A DNA stretch of 64,000 nt, from positions 2,353,810-2,417,809 of the forward strand of contig NZ_KK073876.1 in assembly GCF_000585415.1 (NCBI RefSeq), in the 5' to 3' direction. Positions 1 through 8,904 of this stretch are shown here, piece after piece; positions within the stretch are counted from its first letter, which is position 1; the number at the start of each line of letters is the position of its first letter. This DNA comes from Sphingomonas jaspsi DSM 18422. Lineage in GTDB: Bacteria > Pseudomonadota > Alphaproteobacteria > Sphingomonadales > Sphingomonadaceae. The notes beneath the pieces are model-generated. The model saw nothing but the letters and a program-made list of their open reading frames with translations. It had not been told where the DNA came from and ran no database searches. A program made the position numbers and the translations under genes.

Positions 1-913
1 TGCGCAGGAACGGGTTGCGCACGGCCGACGAATAGAAACCGGTCGGCGAAAAGCGGTGGAGCAGGACGTCGCCTTCCTCCAGCGTCATCAGCCGCGCCTT
101 CCATGCGGGCGGGATCGGGCTTTCCTGCGTCAGCAGCGGCCGGGTGCCGAACTGGAACATGATCGAGCCCAGTTCGGGATTGTCGATCCAGTCGTTCCAT
201 TCGTCGAGCCGCCAAACGCCGCCTGCCATGACGATCGGCACTTCGTCCGAAATGCCGCCTTCGCGCATGGTTTCGCGCAATTCCTTGACGCGCGGATAAG
301 GGTCCTGCGGTGCACGCGGATCTTCAGCATTCGACAGGCCGTTGTGCCCGCCCGCCAGCCACGGGTCTTCGTAAACCACCGCGCCGAGCAGGTGCGCGAC
401 CTTCGAATAGGCGCGCTTCCATAGCGCGCGGAAGGCGCGGCCGGAGCTGACGATGGGCAGGTAGTGGACGTTATATTGCGCCGCGATTTCGCTGAGCTTG
501 TAGGGCATGCCCGCGCCGCAGGTGACACCGGTTACCATGCCCTTGGTACGTTCCAGAACGCCGTGCAGCACGCGCTGCGCACCGCCCATTTCCCATAGCA
601 CGTTGATGTTGATCGCGCCCTTGCCGCCGGCCATGTCGAAGGCCTTCTTGACCTGCGCGACGGCGCCGTCGATCGCATATTGGATCAGCTCTTCATGGCG
701 ACCGCGGCGGGTCATTTCGCGGTAGATTTGCGGGACGATGCGGCCGTCGGGGTCATAGCTGTCGGCGTTGACCGCGCTGACCGTGCCGATGCCGCCCGCA
801 GCAGCCCAGGCGCCGCTCGACGCGTGGTTGGTTGCCGATACGCCCTTGCCGCCCTCGACCAGCGGCCAGACTTCGCGGCCGCCATACAGGATGGGCTTCA
901 AACCCTTGAACAA
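1..913 (-). CDS. NAD(P)H-dependent flavin oxidoreductase / nitronate monooxygenase (C-terminus beyond window)
   Basis: The minus strand is open from a TTG at 913 to the window edge, so the C-terminus is missing. The protein starts FKGLKPILYGG and contains EVWPLVEGGKG, GGIGTVSAVNADSYD, the glycine-rich GVTCGAGMP and VMAGGVWRL, which are typical of the FMN-binding TIM barrel of the 2-nitropropane dioxygenase/nitronate monooxygenase family. These cytoplasmic FMN enzymes oxidise alkyl nitronates, or act as enoyl reductases in some relatives. The TTG start is chosen because GGAGAGG lies three bases upstream and no ATG fits the conserved N-terminus. The true substrate cannot be told from the sequence. 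Confidence 0.85.
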   Translation of the reverse strand, partial: MFKGLKPILYGGREVWPLVEGGKGVSATNHASSGAWAAAGGIGTVSAVNADSYDPDGRIVPQIYREMTRRGRHEELIQYAIDGAVAQVKKAFDMAGGKGAININVLWEMGGAQRVLHGVLERTKGMVTGVTCGAGMPYKLSEIAAQYNVHYLPIVSSGRAFRALWKRAYSKVAHLLGAVVYEDPWLAGGHNGLSNAEDPRAPQDPYPRVKELRETMREGGISDEVPIVMAGGVWRLDEWNDWIDNPELGSIMFQFGTRPLLTQESPIPPAWKARLMTLEEGDVLLHRFSPTGFYSSAVRNPFLR

Positions 914-982
914 TTGCCTCTCCGTTCTTGTCTTGCGGCCCCTATAGGACGGTCGAACCGCTTTTGCTCGCAGAAATTTCGC

Positions 983-1852
983 TTACGCCGTCAGCACATA
1001 GTCGAGGCCGATGTCGACCGCCGGAGCAGACTGGGTGATGCGGCCGACGCTGATATAATCGACGCCGGTTTCGGCGATGGCGCGGATAGTGTCGAGGTTG
1101 ACCCCGCCCGACGCTTCGAGCGGCACCCGACCTGCCACCAGCGCAACGGCCTCGCGCAATGTGTCGGGTTCCATATTGTCGAGCAGGAAGCGTTCCGCCC
1201 CCGCCTCAAGCGCCGGTTCGATCTGCGCGATCCGGTCGACCTCGACTTGGATCTGCAACCCGCTGTCATAGGCCTTGGCGCGCCGCACCGCCTCGGCCAC
1301 GTCGCCCGCGACGCCGACATGATTGTCCTTGATCAGCAGGCCGTCATCCATCCGCATGCGGTGGTTCTGCGCCCCGCCCATCCGCGCCGCATATTTTTCG
1401 AGCAGGCGCAGGCCCGGGATGGTCTTGCGCGTATCGAGCAGCACCGCTCCGGTGCCCTCGATTGTCTCGACATAGCGCCGCGTCAACGTGGCGATTCCGG
1501 ACAGGTGCTGCAGCGTGTTGAGCGCCGATCGCTCCGCCGCCAGCATCGCCCGCGCATTGCCCTCCAGCTTGAGCAAGACGGTGCCCCCCTCGACCTTGTC
1601 GCCGTCCTGCACGCGCTTCTCGATCCGCACTTCACGGTCGAGCGCGCGGAAAAAGGCGATGGCGAGGTGGATGCCCGCCACAACGATCGGTTCGCGGCAG
1701 TTCATCTCGGCGACGAAGCGCTGCTCGGCGCCGATGGTGGCCTTTGACGTGACATCGCCCCCGGTGCCCAGATCCTCGGCCAGCACCCGCTGGACGAAAT
1801 CGCGCAGGTCGAATTGCGGAAGTTCGAGCGCAACCATTTCCGGCGTATCCAT
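983..1852 (-). CDS. nadC: Nicotinate-nucleotide pyrophosphorylase (carboxylating)
   Basis: Quinolinate phosphoribosyltransferase converts quinolinate and PRPP to nicotinate mononucleotide, CO2 and PPi in de novo NAD synthesis. The 289-residue length is normal. Family motifs are DLGTGGDVTS near residue 28, DTRKTIPGLR near 140, LIKDNH near 173 and the C-terminal ASGGVNLDTI and GVDYISVGRIT phosphate-binding segments. The ATG at 1852 follows GGGGAGATGG; an in-frame extension upstream to 2023 does not look like protein. The nadA and nadB genes are not next to it. It sits alone between the flavin oxidoreductase and a metallophosphoesterase on the same strand. Confidence 0.95.
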   Translation of the reverse strand: MDTPEMVALELPQFDLRDFVQRVLAEDLGTGGDVTSKATIGAEQRFVAEMNCREPIVVAGIHLAIAFFRALDREVRIEKRVQDGDKVEGGTVLLKLEGNARAMLAAERSALNTLQHLSGIATLTRRYVETIEGTGAVLLDTRKTIPGLRLLEKYAARMGGAQNHRMRMDDGLLIKDNHVGVAGDVAEAVRRAKAYDSGLQIQVEVDRIAQIEPALEAGAERFLLDNMEPDTLREAVALVAGRVPLEASGGVNLDTIRAIAETGVDYISVGRITQSAPAVDIGLDYVLTA

Positions 1853-1917
1853 CGCGCCACCATCTCCCCTGTTTGACGTCACTGCCCTAGGCCGGGACAG
1901 GAAGCGTGCACAAGGCT

Positions 1918-2796
1918 TCAGGCGTCGGCCTGCGCCAATTCGCGACCGTTTTCGGTCTGCCAGTCGCCCGCCTGGCGCAGGAACCGCTGGCGGTGCGCAT
2001 CCGCAAAGCCGCTGCCGTCCCACGCCTGGATCGCCACCGACACGTCATGGCTGGCCGCAATGTCGATGAGGTTGAAGCTCTGTTCTTCGTCACGCAGTCT
2101 GGTCGAGGTCGCCGTCCCCGCCTGGATCACAAGGGCATTGCCCGCGCCCGTAACCAAATCGTCGGCCCGGTGGGTGGACGCGCGGTGATTGTGACCGGCC
2201 AGCAGCAGGTCGACCCCCGCATCGGCGACGGCCGCCAGTGCCATCTCCTGCCGCCCGACCGCTTTGCCCAGTTCAGGGCCATCGCCGACCGGCAGCGCGA
2301 ACAACGGATGGTGGGTGACGAGCACGCGGGGCTTGTCGTCGGGATGGTGGCGAAACGTGTCGCGGATGTAGGCGACCTGCTCTTCATTCACCCGCCCGTC
2401 CTTGAAGGTCAGCGACCGCGCCGTGTTGATGCCAAGAACGGCGGCTTTGGGCAGGTCGTGATAGGGGCAAAGCGTCTCGTCGATATAGCGTTTGTACCGG
2501 GTCAGCGGCGACAGGAAGCGGCGCAGCACGTCGTAAAGGGGTATGTCGTGGTTGCCGGGCACGCCCAGCACTTCATGACCCGCCTTGCCGAGCCGGGTCA
2601 GGAATTCGCAGGCCTCCTGAAATTGTTCGGTCCTTGCGCGCTGGGTGAAATCGCCGCTGATGACGACGAGGTCGGGCTTTACAGCGTCGATGCGTTCCTC
2701 GACCTTGTCGACGAGTCGCGGGTCATGCGCACCGAAGTGAAGGTCGGACAGATGGATGATCTTGGTCATGCCCGGTTCAACGCCCCGCCATTGCAT
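1918..2796 (-). CDS. Calcineurin-like metallophosphoesterase
   Basis: A cytoplasmic dimetal phosphoesterase of the calcineurin/Icc-like class, 292 residues. All five metal-ligand blocks are visible: HLSDLHFG near residue 15, ISGDFTQR near 46, PGNHD at 80-84, THHPLF near 161 and GHNHR at 201-205. The substrate is unknown; relatives hydrolyse cyclic nucleotides or other phosphodiesters. The ATG at 2796 has AGAGGGGAG four bases upstream. The ATG at 2769, giving MTKIIHLSD, is also possible and closer to the usual family start. The gene diverges from the phosphotransferase at 2826 with only 29 bases between starts, so their promoters must overlap. Confidence 0.88.
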   Translation of the reverse strand: MQWRGVEPGMTKIIHLSDLHFGAHDPRLVDKVEERIDAVKPDLVVISGDFTQRARTEQFQEACEFLTRLGKAGHEVLGVPGNHDIPLYDVLRRFLSPLTRYKRYIDETLCPYHDLPKAAVLGINTARSLTFKDGRVNEEQVAYIRDTFRHHPDDKPRVLVTHHPLFALPVGDGPELGKAVGRQEMALAAVADAGVDLLLAGHNHRASTHRADDLVTGAGNALVIQAGTATSTRLRDEEQSFNLIDIAASHDVSVAIQAWDGSGFADAHRQRFLRQAGDWQTENGRELAQADA

Positions 2797-2825
2797 TCGC
2801 TCCCCTCTGCTTTCATGGAAAGGCG

Positions 2826-3896
2826 ATGGACCGCACCGAAGCCAATAGCGGCACCCGCGAGGTGTCGGATCGCCTGAAGTTCGACGTTGCCGCGCTCGAA
2901 GCCTGGATGAACGACCATGTCGGCGGGTTCGAAGGCCCGCTGAATCTCAGCCAGTTCAAGGGCGGCCAATCCAACCCGACCTACAAGCTGGAAGCCGGCA
3001 ACGGCCGCGCATACGTCCTCAGGCGCAAGCCGCCGGGCAAGCTGCTGCCCGGCGCCCATGCGGTCGACCGCGAGGCGCGCGTCATGTCCGCATTGGGCCG
3101 CGAGGGCTTCCCGGTGCCCAAGGTGCACGGTCTATGTGAGGACGAGAGCGTCATCGGCACCCCCTTCTTCGTCATGGACATGGTCGAAGGGCGGATCGTG
3201 TGGGAAGCGCATTTTCCCGGCCTCGCCCCCGAGGAGCGCGCCGCCCACTTCGACGCGATGAACGCGACCATCGCGCAACTGCACAATGTCGATCCGGTCG
3301 CAGCCGGGCTCGGCGATTACGGCAAGGCGTCGGCCTTCGTCGAACGGCAGGTGAAGCGCTGGTCGAAGCAATATCTGGAAGACACCGAGGCGGGTCGAAT
3401 CCCGGCAATGACCGCGCTGGTCGACTGGCTGGGTAAGCATATGCCGCCCGACAGCGGCGAAAGCCGCGTCGTCCATGGCGACTATCGCTGCGACAATATG
3501 ATCTTCGCCCCTTCCGCCCCGCGCGTGCAGGCCGTACTCGACTGGGAGCTATCCACGCTCGGCGATCCGGCGGCGGACTTCGTCTACCACCTTGCCATGT
3601 ACCGCATGCCGGCGCGCATCTTCACCGGGCTGGCCGGCATCGACATCCGCGACCTCGGCATCCCGAGCGAAGAGGAATACGTCGCCGCCTATTGCCGCCG
3701 CACCGGCCGCGACCATCTGCCCAACCTCGATTACCTGATGGTGTTCGTGATGTTCCGCCTCGCGGCGATCCTGCACGGCATCAAGGGGCGCGTGGTGCGC
3801 GGCAACGCCAGCAGCGCCCACGCCGCCGCCATGGTCGAGCGCCTCGAACCGCTGGCGGAACTGGCGCTCGAACAGGCGAAGAAGGCCAGGCTCTAG
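2826..3896 (+). CDS. APH-like phosphotransferase family protein
   Basis: A 356-residue aminoglycoside-phosphotransferase-fold protein of the kind usually found beside acyl-CoA dehydrogenases (ACAD10/11 N-domain relatives). The catalytic loop HGDYRCDN is at 217-224 and the metal-binding LDWELSTLGDP at 238-248; an N-lobe with FKGGQSNPTY replaces the usual P-loop. Human ACAD10/11 kinase domains phosphorylate hydroxy-acyl substrates, so a role in hydroxy-acid catabolism is possible, but no acyl-CoA dehydrogenase lies nearby. The start ATG follows GGAAAGGCG. It is not expected to be an antibiotic resistance enzyme. Confidence 0.85.
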   Translation: MDRTEANSGTREVSDRLKFDVAALEAWMNDHVGGFEGPLNLSQFKGGQSNPTYKLEAGNGRAYVLRRKPPGKLLPGAHAVDREARVMSALGREGFPVPKVHGLCEDESVIGTPFFVMDMVEGRIVWEAHFPGLAPEERAAHFDAMNATIAQLHNVDPVAAGLGDYGKASAFVERQVKRWSKQYLEDTEAGRIPAMTALVDWLGKHMPPDSGESRVVHGDYRCDNMIFAPSAPRVQAVLDWELSTLGDPAADFVYHLAMYRMPARIFTGLAGIDIRDLGIPSEEEYVAAYCRRTGRDHLPNLDYLMVFVMFRLAAILHGIKGRVVRGNASSAHAAAMVERLEPLAELALEQAKKARL

Positions 3897-3899
3897 CCC

Positions 3900-6062
3900 C
3901 TACTTCGTCGGAAAGCCGCGGCGCTTCAGCAGCGCGTTGACGTCCGGGTCGCGGCCGCGGAACTGGCGATAGGCCTCGGCCCGGTCGGTCTCGTTGCCCG
4001 TCGACAGCAGGATGATGCGGAACCGGTCGGCGATCGTCCGATTGAACGGATCGCCCGTCTCCTCGAAGGCCGCCCAGGTGTCGGCGTCCATCGTTTCCGA
4101 CCACAGGTAGCTGTAATAGCCTGCCGAATAGGCGTCGGAACTGAACAAGTGTCCGAACTGCGGGAGGCGATGGCGCATCACCATTTCCTTCGGCATGCCC
4201 AGCTTCTTCAGCGCATCGCGCTCGAACGCGTCCGGATCGACCACGCCGTCGGGCTGTGTGTGCAGCATCATGTCGACCAGCGCGGACGACAGATATTCGA
4301 CCGTGGCGAACCCCTGGTTGAACGTCTCCGAAGCCTCGATCTTCTTGACCAGCGCGGCAGGCATCGGCGCGCCGGTCTTGTAGTGCTTGGCAAATCGTTC
4401 GAGCACCGGGCGCGTCAGCAGCCAATTCTCGTTCACCTGGCTCGGATATTCGACGAAGTCGCGCTGCGACCCGCCGAGCGAGGGATAGTTCACGTCGACC
4501 AGCAGATAATGGATCGCGTGACCGAATTCGTGGAAAAGCGTCGACGCGTCATCGAGCGTGATCAGCACCGGTTCGCCCGGCGCGGGCTTGATGAAATTGT
4601 TGTTGTTCGACGCCAGCACGATGTCGTCGCCGAGCAGCCGTGCGCGGCTGCGATAGGTCGTCATCCACGCGCCCGAGCGCTTGCCCTCGCGGGCGTAGGT
4701 GTCGAGGTAATAAAGGCCGACCACCTTGCCGGTCTTGGCGTTGGTCACCTCGAAGGTGCGGACGTCCGGGTTGAACACCGGCACCTTGCCCGTATTCTCG
4801 GTGAACTTGAGGTCGTAGAGCTGCTCGGCCGACCACATCATCCCCTGCACAAGATTGTCGAGCACGAAATAGGGTTTGATCTCGTCCTGGCTGAGGTCGT
4901 ACTTCGCCTTGCGGACCTTCTCCTGGTAATAGCGATAGTCCCACGGCTCGACCGTCGTGACGCCGTCCTTCTTCGCGATCGGCTTCATGTCCGCCACTTC
5001 CTGGTGGACGCGTTCGACCGCCGAGGGCCAGACCTTCATCATCAGGTCCATCGCCCGCGCCGGGGTCTTGGCCATCGTGTCCTGCATTCGCAGGTCGGCA
5101 TGGGTGGCATAGCCAAGCAGGTGGGCACGGTCGGCGCGCAGCTTCACGATCTGCGCGATCAGCGCGTTGTTGTCGTTGGCGTTACCGTTGTCGCCGCGAT
5201 TGACGAAGGCGTTCCACACCTTCTGGCGAAGCGCACGATCGCTGGCGAAGCTCAGTACCGGATCGGCGGCCGAGCGGGTGTTGCGGATGGCATAAGTGCC
5301 GGCGGGCAGCCCCTTGTCCTTGGCCAGCGCCGCGGCGGCCGCCTTCACGTCGGCGGGAACGCCCGCCATTTCGGCTTCGGTAGCGGTAGTGTAGGTCGCC
5401 TCGTCCGCCAGCAGATGGGCATTGAAGTCGGAGAAGGCTTCCTCAAGCTTCTGGTTGATCGCGGTAACCTGGGCCTTTTGGTCTGGGTTGAGCTTGGCGC
5501 CGCGACGCACGAAGCCTTCATAGGTGCGGGTCAGCAGACGGTCCTGGACAGCCGTCAGGCCGAGCTCGCCGCGCCGCTCGTAGAGATATTCGACCCGCTG
5601 AAAGAGGTCGGCGTTGAGGTTCACCTTGTCGTTGGCCGCCGACAGCTTGGGCGACCATTCCTTGACCAGAGCCTGCACGTCGGGCGTGGCGAGGTTCGAT
5701 TGGTAGACACCGAGGATATTCTGGATGCGGTCGAGCCGCTGACCGGTCTTTTCCATCGCGACGATGGTGTTGTCGAACGTCGGCGTGTCCTTGTTGGCCG
5801 CGATCGCATCGTTTTCCGCCAGATATTCATCGATGGCGAACTGCAGCGCCTCGGGGAAATGCGCGACCTTGACCTTGTCCCACGGCGGCACCCCGTCATA
5901 AGGCCCGGTCCAGTCGGCAAGCAGCACATTGTCGGGCACGGGCTTCACAACCTCCTGCGGAACAGCGGCGGGCGCGGCGGCCGTCGCTTGCGGCACCGGC
6001 CCGGTGGTCGTGCAGGCGGCGAGCGAAAGAGCAGCGGCGCTGCCCAGCAGAACGTTTTTCAA
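3900..6062 (-). CDS. M3 family metallopeptidase lipoprotein (peptidyl-dipeptidase Dcp-like)
   Basis: A zinc oligopeptidase of the thimet/Dcp family, about 720 residues. The zinc motif HEFGH lies near residue 510 inside TLFHEFGHAIHYLL, with family blocks such as FSSDAYSAGYYSYLWSE near the C-terminus. A TTG start at 6062, preceded by GGAG, gives a lysine, a short hydrophobic stretch and a lipobox LAAC with Cys17, so the enzyme should be a lipoprotein in the cell envelope that trims peptides. Open frame extends upstream to 6131 but lacks signal-peptide character. It converges with the phosphotransferase gene, three bases away. Confidence 0.9.
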   Translation of the reverse strand: MKNVLLGSAAALSLAACTTTGPVPQATAAAPAAVPQEVVKPVPDNVLLADWTGPYDGVPPWDKVKVAHFPEALQFAIDEYLAENDAIAANKDTPTFDNTIVAMEKTGQRLDRIQNILGVYQSNLATPDVQALVKEWSPKLSAANDKVNLNADLFQRVEYLYERRGELGLTAVQDRLLTRTYEGFVRRGAKLNPDQKAQVTAINQKLEEAFSDFNAHLLADEATYTTATEAEMAGVPADVKAAAAALAKDKGLPAGTYAIRNTRSAADPVLSFASDRALRQKVWNAFVNRGDNGNANDNNALIAQIVKLRADRAHLLGYATHADLRMQDTMAKTPARAMDLMMKVWPSAVERVHQEVADMKPIAKKDGVTTVEPWDYRYYQEKVRKAKYDLSQDEIKPYFVLDNLVQGMMWSAEQLYDLKFTENTGKVPVFNPDVRTFEVTNAKTGKVVGLYYLDTYAREGKRSGAWMTTYRSRARLLGDDIVLASNNNNFIKPAPGEPVLITLDDASTLFHEFGHAIHYLLVDVNYPSLGGSQRDFVEYPSQVNENWLLTRPVLERFAKHYKTGAPMPAALVKKIEASETFNQGFATVEYLSSALVDMMLHTQPDGVVDPDAFERDALKKLGMPKEMVMRHRLPQFGHLFSSDAYSAGYYSYLWSETMDADTWAAFEETGDPFNRTIADRFRIILLSTGNETDRAEAYRQFRGRDPDVNALLKRRGFPTK

Positions 6063-6101
6063 GGCTATTTCTCCGTAACCCGAATGGATTTTTGCGGGGG
6101 G

Positions 6102-6131
6102 AGCATAGGAAGCGAGCGGAGCAAAAGGCAA
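6102..6131 (-). promoter_or_regulatory. Candidate sigma-70 promoter for the M3 peptidase gene
   Basis: On the minus strand TTGCCT (6126-6131) and TATGCT (6102-6107) are separated by 18 bases, about 40 bases upstream of the TTG start. It matches the vegetative consensus moderately; no experimental support. Confidence 0.4.
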
Positions 6132-6133
6132 AT

Positions 6134-6150
6134 CGCCCGACCAACGGGCG
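6134..6150 (-). terminator. Candidate terminator of the lemA-TPM-Nudix operon
   Basis: A six-base-pair stem CGCCCG/CGGGCG with a short loop lies 20 bases after the Nudix stop codon on the minus strand and is followed by ATTTGCCTTTT. The U-tract is imperfect and overlaps the next gene's promoter. Confidence 0.4.
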
Positions 6151-6169
6151 GCTGCGCTCGACCAAAGAC

Positions 6170-6697
6170 CTAGAGGAAATCCGGCGCCAGCAGCATCAGC
6201 ACGCGGACGTCGATCGCGACGCCCTCGGCACGCTTGGCCGCCACGAACGCCGCGACCCCGTCCTTGGGTACCAAGTGGGTGACGATCTGTTCGTCATCGA
6301 CCCCGCCGCCCTCGCCGACCTTGGTCAGACCGCGCGCCCGGACCAGCGAAAAGCTTTCGCTGACCATGCCGGGCGACGAGTAGAAGTCGCCCAGTTCCTC
6401 GACCGACGCGGGCCGGTAGCCGGTTTCCTCGACCAGTTCGCGGCCCGCCGCCTGCTCGACGCTGTCGGGCCCATCGCCGTCGCCGATCAGCCCGGCGGGC
6501 AGTTCGATGCAATTGCGGCCCAGCGGAACGCGATATTGTTCGACCAGCACCCAATGATCGTCGACGTCGGCCAGGATGACCGCCGCGCGGATACCTCGCG
6601 AACGAGCGACATATTCCCACTGTCCCTGCTTCAGCGCAGTGATGAAGCGCCCAGTCCAGACGGTCTCGACCGGCTCATGTTCGTCGCGGTGGCTCAT
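6170..6697 (-). CDS. Nudix hydrolase, ADP-ribose pyrophosphatase-like
   Basis: A 175-residue Nudix enzyme, expected to hydrolyse ADP-ribose or another nucleoside diphosphate linked to X. The Nudix box is present as G-x5-D-x7-RELVEETGY near the middle, with Asp in place of the usual first Glu but the REx2EExG core intact. The preceding [12 protein letters not shown] and following SPGMVSE fit the ADP-ribose pyrophosphatase subgroup. The ATG overlaps the TGA of the upstream TPM gene (ATGA), so it is the last gene of a lemA-TPM-TPM-Nudix operon and is probably translated by coupling. Confidence 0.88.
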   Translation of the reverse strand: MSHRDEHEPVETVWTGRFITALKQGQWEYVARSRGIRAAVILADVDDHWVLVEQYRVPLGRNCIELPAGLIGDGDGPDSVEQAAGRELVEETGYRPASVEELGDFYSSPGMVSESFSLVRARGLTKVGEGGGVDDEQIVTHLVPKDGVAAFVAAKRAEGVAIDVRVLMLLAPDFL

Positions 6698-7365
6698 AGC
6701 TCGATGAGCTTGTCGGGGATTTCGTTGACGTCGTTGTCGGCGCGCGGGAAATGCTGGGCCAGCACATCGCCGATAATCGCCACCGCTGCGACGATTCCAT
6801 CGCCGGGACGACCCTGCTTCACCTCGACCAGCAGCGCCTTCATCGCCTCGCCCCAAGTCTCGTCCGTCGTCACCTTGGTAATGGCCTCGTCGCCGATGAT
6901 CTCGGCACGACGCTCGCCCATCGACAGGTAGATAAGGATGCCGGTGCGGCCCGCCGTGCGGCTTTCGGCAGAGGTACGGAAGAGTTCGACCGCGCGTCGG
7001 CGCACGCGTCGCGCCTTGGTCGAGCGCGGGGTCAACGCCAGCCTGAGCGGCATCCACTTCATGATGAACAACGCCACCAGGAACTTGGCGAGCGCGATGA
7101 ACAGGACCCACGTCAGCGCCTGCTGCAAGCTCGGCTCGCCCGCCCATGGCAGCAGCTTTTGGTACCACCAGACCAGGCAATTGGGCACAGCCGCCAACAC
7201 CGCCAACGCCGCGAACATAGCCAGCACTGCATAATGAAGCCCGACATCATGATATCGGTCGCTGAGGTCGGTCGTGACCGCGATGATCTCGCCGGCGCTC
7301 TTTTCTTCAGCCGCCGCAATCGCGGCGCTGACCCTGGCATGATCCTCTGCCGTCAGTTTCAGCAT
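6694..7365 (-). CDS. TPM-domain membrane protein
   Basis: A 223-residue member of the TPM (YgcG/Psb32) domain family. The first 40 residues start the TPM fold ([16 protein letters not shown]), two hydrophobic segments are inserted ([15 protein letters not shown] and [14 protein letters not shown]), and the rest of the TPM domain follows ([19 protein letters not shown]). This split arrangement is common in the second TPM gene of lemA clusters. The ATG at 7365 overlaps the upstream stop (TAATG) and has a GGGGGG tract upstream; an ATG at 7371 is too close to that tract. The biochemical role is unknown; partners are LemA and the other TPM protein. Confidence 0.8.
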   Translation of the reverse strand: MLKLTAEDHARVSAAIAAAEEKSAGEIIAVTTDLSDRYHDVGLHYAVLAMFAALAVLAAVPNCLVWWYQKLLPWAGEPSLQQALTWVLFIALAKFLVALFIMKWMPLRLALTPRSTKARRVRRRAVELFRTSAESRTAGRTGILIYLSMGERRAEIIGDEAITKVTTDETWGEAMKALLVEVKQGRPGDGIVAAVAIIGDVLAQHFPRADNDVNEIPDKLIEL

Positions 7366-8174
7366 TACCATCCCCCCGAAGCGCCGCCGCCGCCGAACGA
7401 TCCACCGCCGCCGCCGAAGCCACCGCCACCGCCACCGCCGCCCCAGCCGCCGCCACCACCGAAACCGCCGCCACCGCGGCGACCGCTACGGCTGATCGCA
7501 TCTAGACCCCACAGAACGATCCACGGGTCGATCCCGCCGCTGCGGCGGTATCGACGCCCGCTGACGCCGCGCGCGATCGAGCTGATGATGACGAAGAAGA
7601 CGATGACGATGAGAATCACCGGGATCGGGTTGACGTCGTCAGCGCGGCTGCGCTCGGCTGCGCTCGCGGTGGAGGCGCGCTTGGCGGCCTCTTCGGGCGA
7701 CATTTTCATCGTCTCGACGATGCGATCCGACCCGGCGACGATGCCCCCGCCCATATCGCCGGCACGGAAACGCGGCAGAATGTCTTCGCGGATGATGATG
7801 CTCGACACCGCGTCGGTCAGGAAGACGCGCGCACCGTAACCCGTCTCGATGCGCACCTTCTTCTCGTTCGGCGCGACGAGGAGGATGACGCCGTCATCCT
7901 TATCCTTTTGTCCGATGCCCCACGTCCGCCCAAGACGGTAGCCATAATCCTCAATCGGCCGCCCTTCGAGGCTGCTGACTGTCGCGACCACGAACTGCCG
8001 ACCGGTCGCCGCTTCCAGCGCCTCGGATTTCGAGGTGATGTCGACCACCTGTGCAGGCGTGAGAAGATGCGCCTGATCGACGACCCGCCCGGTAAGCTGG
8101 GGAAAGGTCTGGGCAGCCGCGGGCATGGCGGCGCACAGCACCGCCAGCCACAGGCCGGCAAGGTAGCGGATCAC
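7365..8174 (-). CDS. TPM-domain protein with signal peptide and Gly-rich tail (YgcG-like)
   Basis: About 269 residues. An N-terminal signal peptide (LAGLWLAVLCAAMPAAAQ) precedes a periplasmic TPM domain (TGRVVDQAHLLTP ... IETGYGARVFLTDAVSSII), then one membrane segment (VILIVIVFFVIISSI) and a tail made almost only of glycine with scattered Phe, Trp and Ser. This is the classic YgcG layout. The GTG start at 8174 lies one base after the lemA stop; an open frame further upstream is not credible. The Gly tail produces a run of GGC/GGT-type codons at 7370-7490. Function is unknown, though TPM proteins are found with LemA throughout bacteria. Confidence 0.85.
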   Translation of the reverse strand: MIRYLAGLWLAVLCAAMPAAAQTFPQLTGRVVDQAHLLTPAQVVDITSKSEALEAATGRQFVVATVSSLEGRPIEDYGYRLGRTWGIGQKDKDDGVILLVAPNEKKVRIETGYGARVFLTDAVSSIIIREDILPRFRAGDMGGGIVAGSDRIVETMKMSPEEAAKRASTASAAERSRADDVNPIPVILIVIVFFVIISSIARGVSGRRYRRSGGIDPWIVLWGLDAISRSGRRGGGGFGGGGGWGGGGGGGGFGGGGGSFGGGGASGGW

Positions 8175-8175
8175 T

Positions 8176-8772
8176 TCAGCTCGCGGTGTTGAAGTCGACC
8201 TTCGGCGCGTCCTGCGCGCCCGCCGCCGCTTCGAACGGTACCTTGGGCTTGGCCCCGTAGAACACCTTGGCGCCGATCGCGTCGGGGAAGGTGCGGATGC
8301 GGGTGTTATAGCTCTGCACCGCCTCGTTATAGTCGCGGCGGGCAACCAGGATCGAATTTTCGGTTCCTTCGATCTGCGATTGCAGCGTCAGGAAATTCTG
8401 GTTCGACTTCAGCTCGGGATAGGCTTCCTGCAAACGCTGCAGCGGGATGATAGCCTGCGTAAGGCGGCTCTGCGCGTCGTTGAAGGCACGGACCTTAGCC
8501 GGATCGTCGAGATCTTCGGCACGAAGCGTCACCTTGCCGGCATCGGCGCGCGCCTGCGTGACCTGGATGAGCACGCTGCTTTCCTGCTTGGCGTAGCCCT
8601 TCACGGTTTCCACCAGATTGGGGATCAAATCGCTGCGGCGCTGATATTCGCTCTGCAAATTGCCCCACTTGGCGTTCACATTTTCCTCGGCCGTCGGGAC
8701 CGAGTTGAGGCCGCAGCCGGCAAGGCTGGCGGCAGCGACCGGAGCGAGAAGGGCAAGACGAACTGACTTCAT
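8176..8772 (-). CDS. lemA: LemA family lipoprotein
   Basis: A 198-residue LemA protein. A lipoprotein signal ends in LAGC (Cys20), followed by the conserved LemA pattern: AKWGNLQSEYQRRSDLIPNL, VETVKGYAKQES and later YPELKSNQNFLTLQSQIEGTE with RRDYNEAVQSYN. It forms a helical bundle anchored at the membrane. It is first in a four-gene operon with two TPM genes and a Nudix gene. A sigma-70-like promoter lies 50 bases upstream. The molecular role of LemA is not established. Confidence 0.92.
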   Translation of the reverse strand: MKSVRLALLAPVAAASLAGCGLNSVPTAEENVNAKWGNLQSEYQRRSDLIPNLVETVKGYAKQESSVLIQVTQARADAGKVTLRAEDLDDPAKVRAFNDAQSRLTQAIIPLQRLQEAYPELKSNQNFLTLQSQIEGTENSILVARRDYNEAVQSYNTRIRTFPDAIGAKVFYGAKPKVPFEAAAGAQDAPKVDFNTAS

Positions 8773-8821
8773 CACGGCGGGAACCCCCAAAGAAAGCGGG
8801 ACAAGCTGCCCGCGAAGAGCG

Positions 8822-8850
8822 AATCTAGGGATGGCCGCGGGGGGTTTCAA
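8822..8850 (-). promoter_or_regulatory. Candidate sigma-70 promoter for lemA operon
   Basis: Minus strand TTGAAA (8845-8850) and TAGATT (8822-8827) with exactly 17 bases between, leaving a leader of about 40 bases before lemA. Confidence 0.5.
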
Positions 8851-8904
8851 TCGAATCCGGATAGAGTCAGGATGACCGTCCCACCAAATTAGTCGGGGGA
8901 TCGC

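Noticed and set aside
4149..6173. Plus-strand open frame of 674 codons
   Set aside because: It is antisense to the M3 peptidase, whose motifs (HEFGH and lipobox) are unmistakable.
7370..7490. Simple-sequence repeat in DNA
   Set aside because: The CCGCC-rich tract is explained by the Gly-rich tail of the TPM protein.
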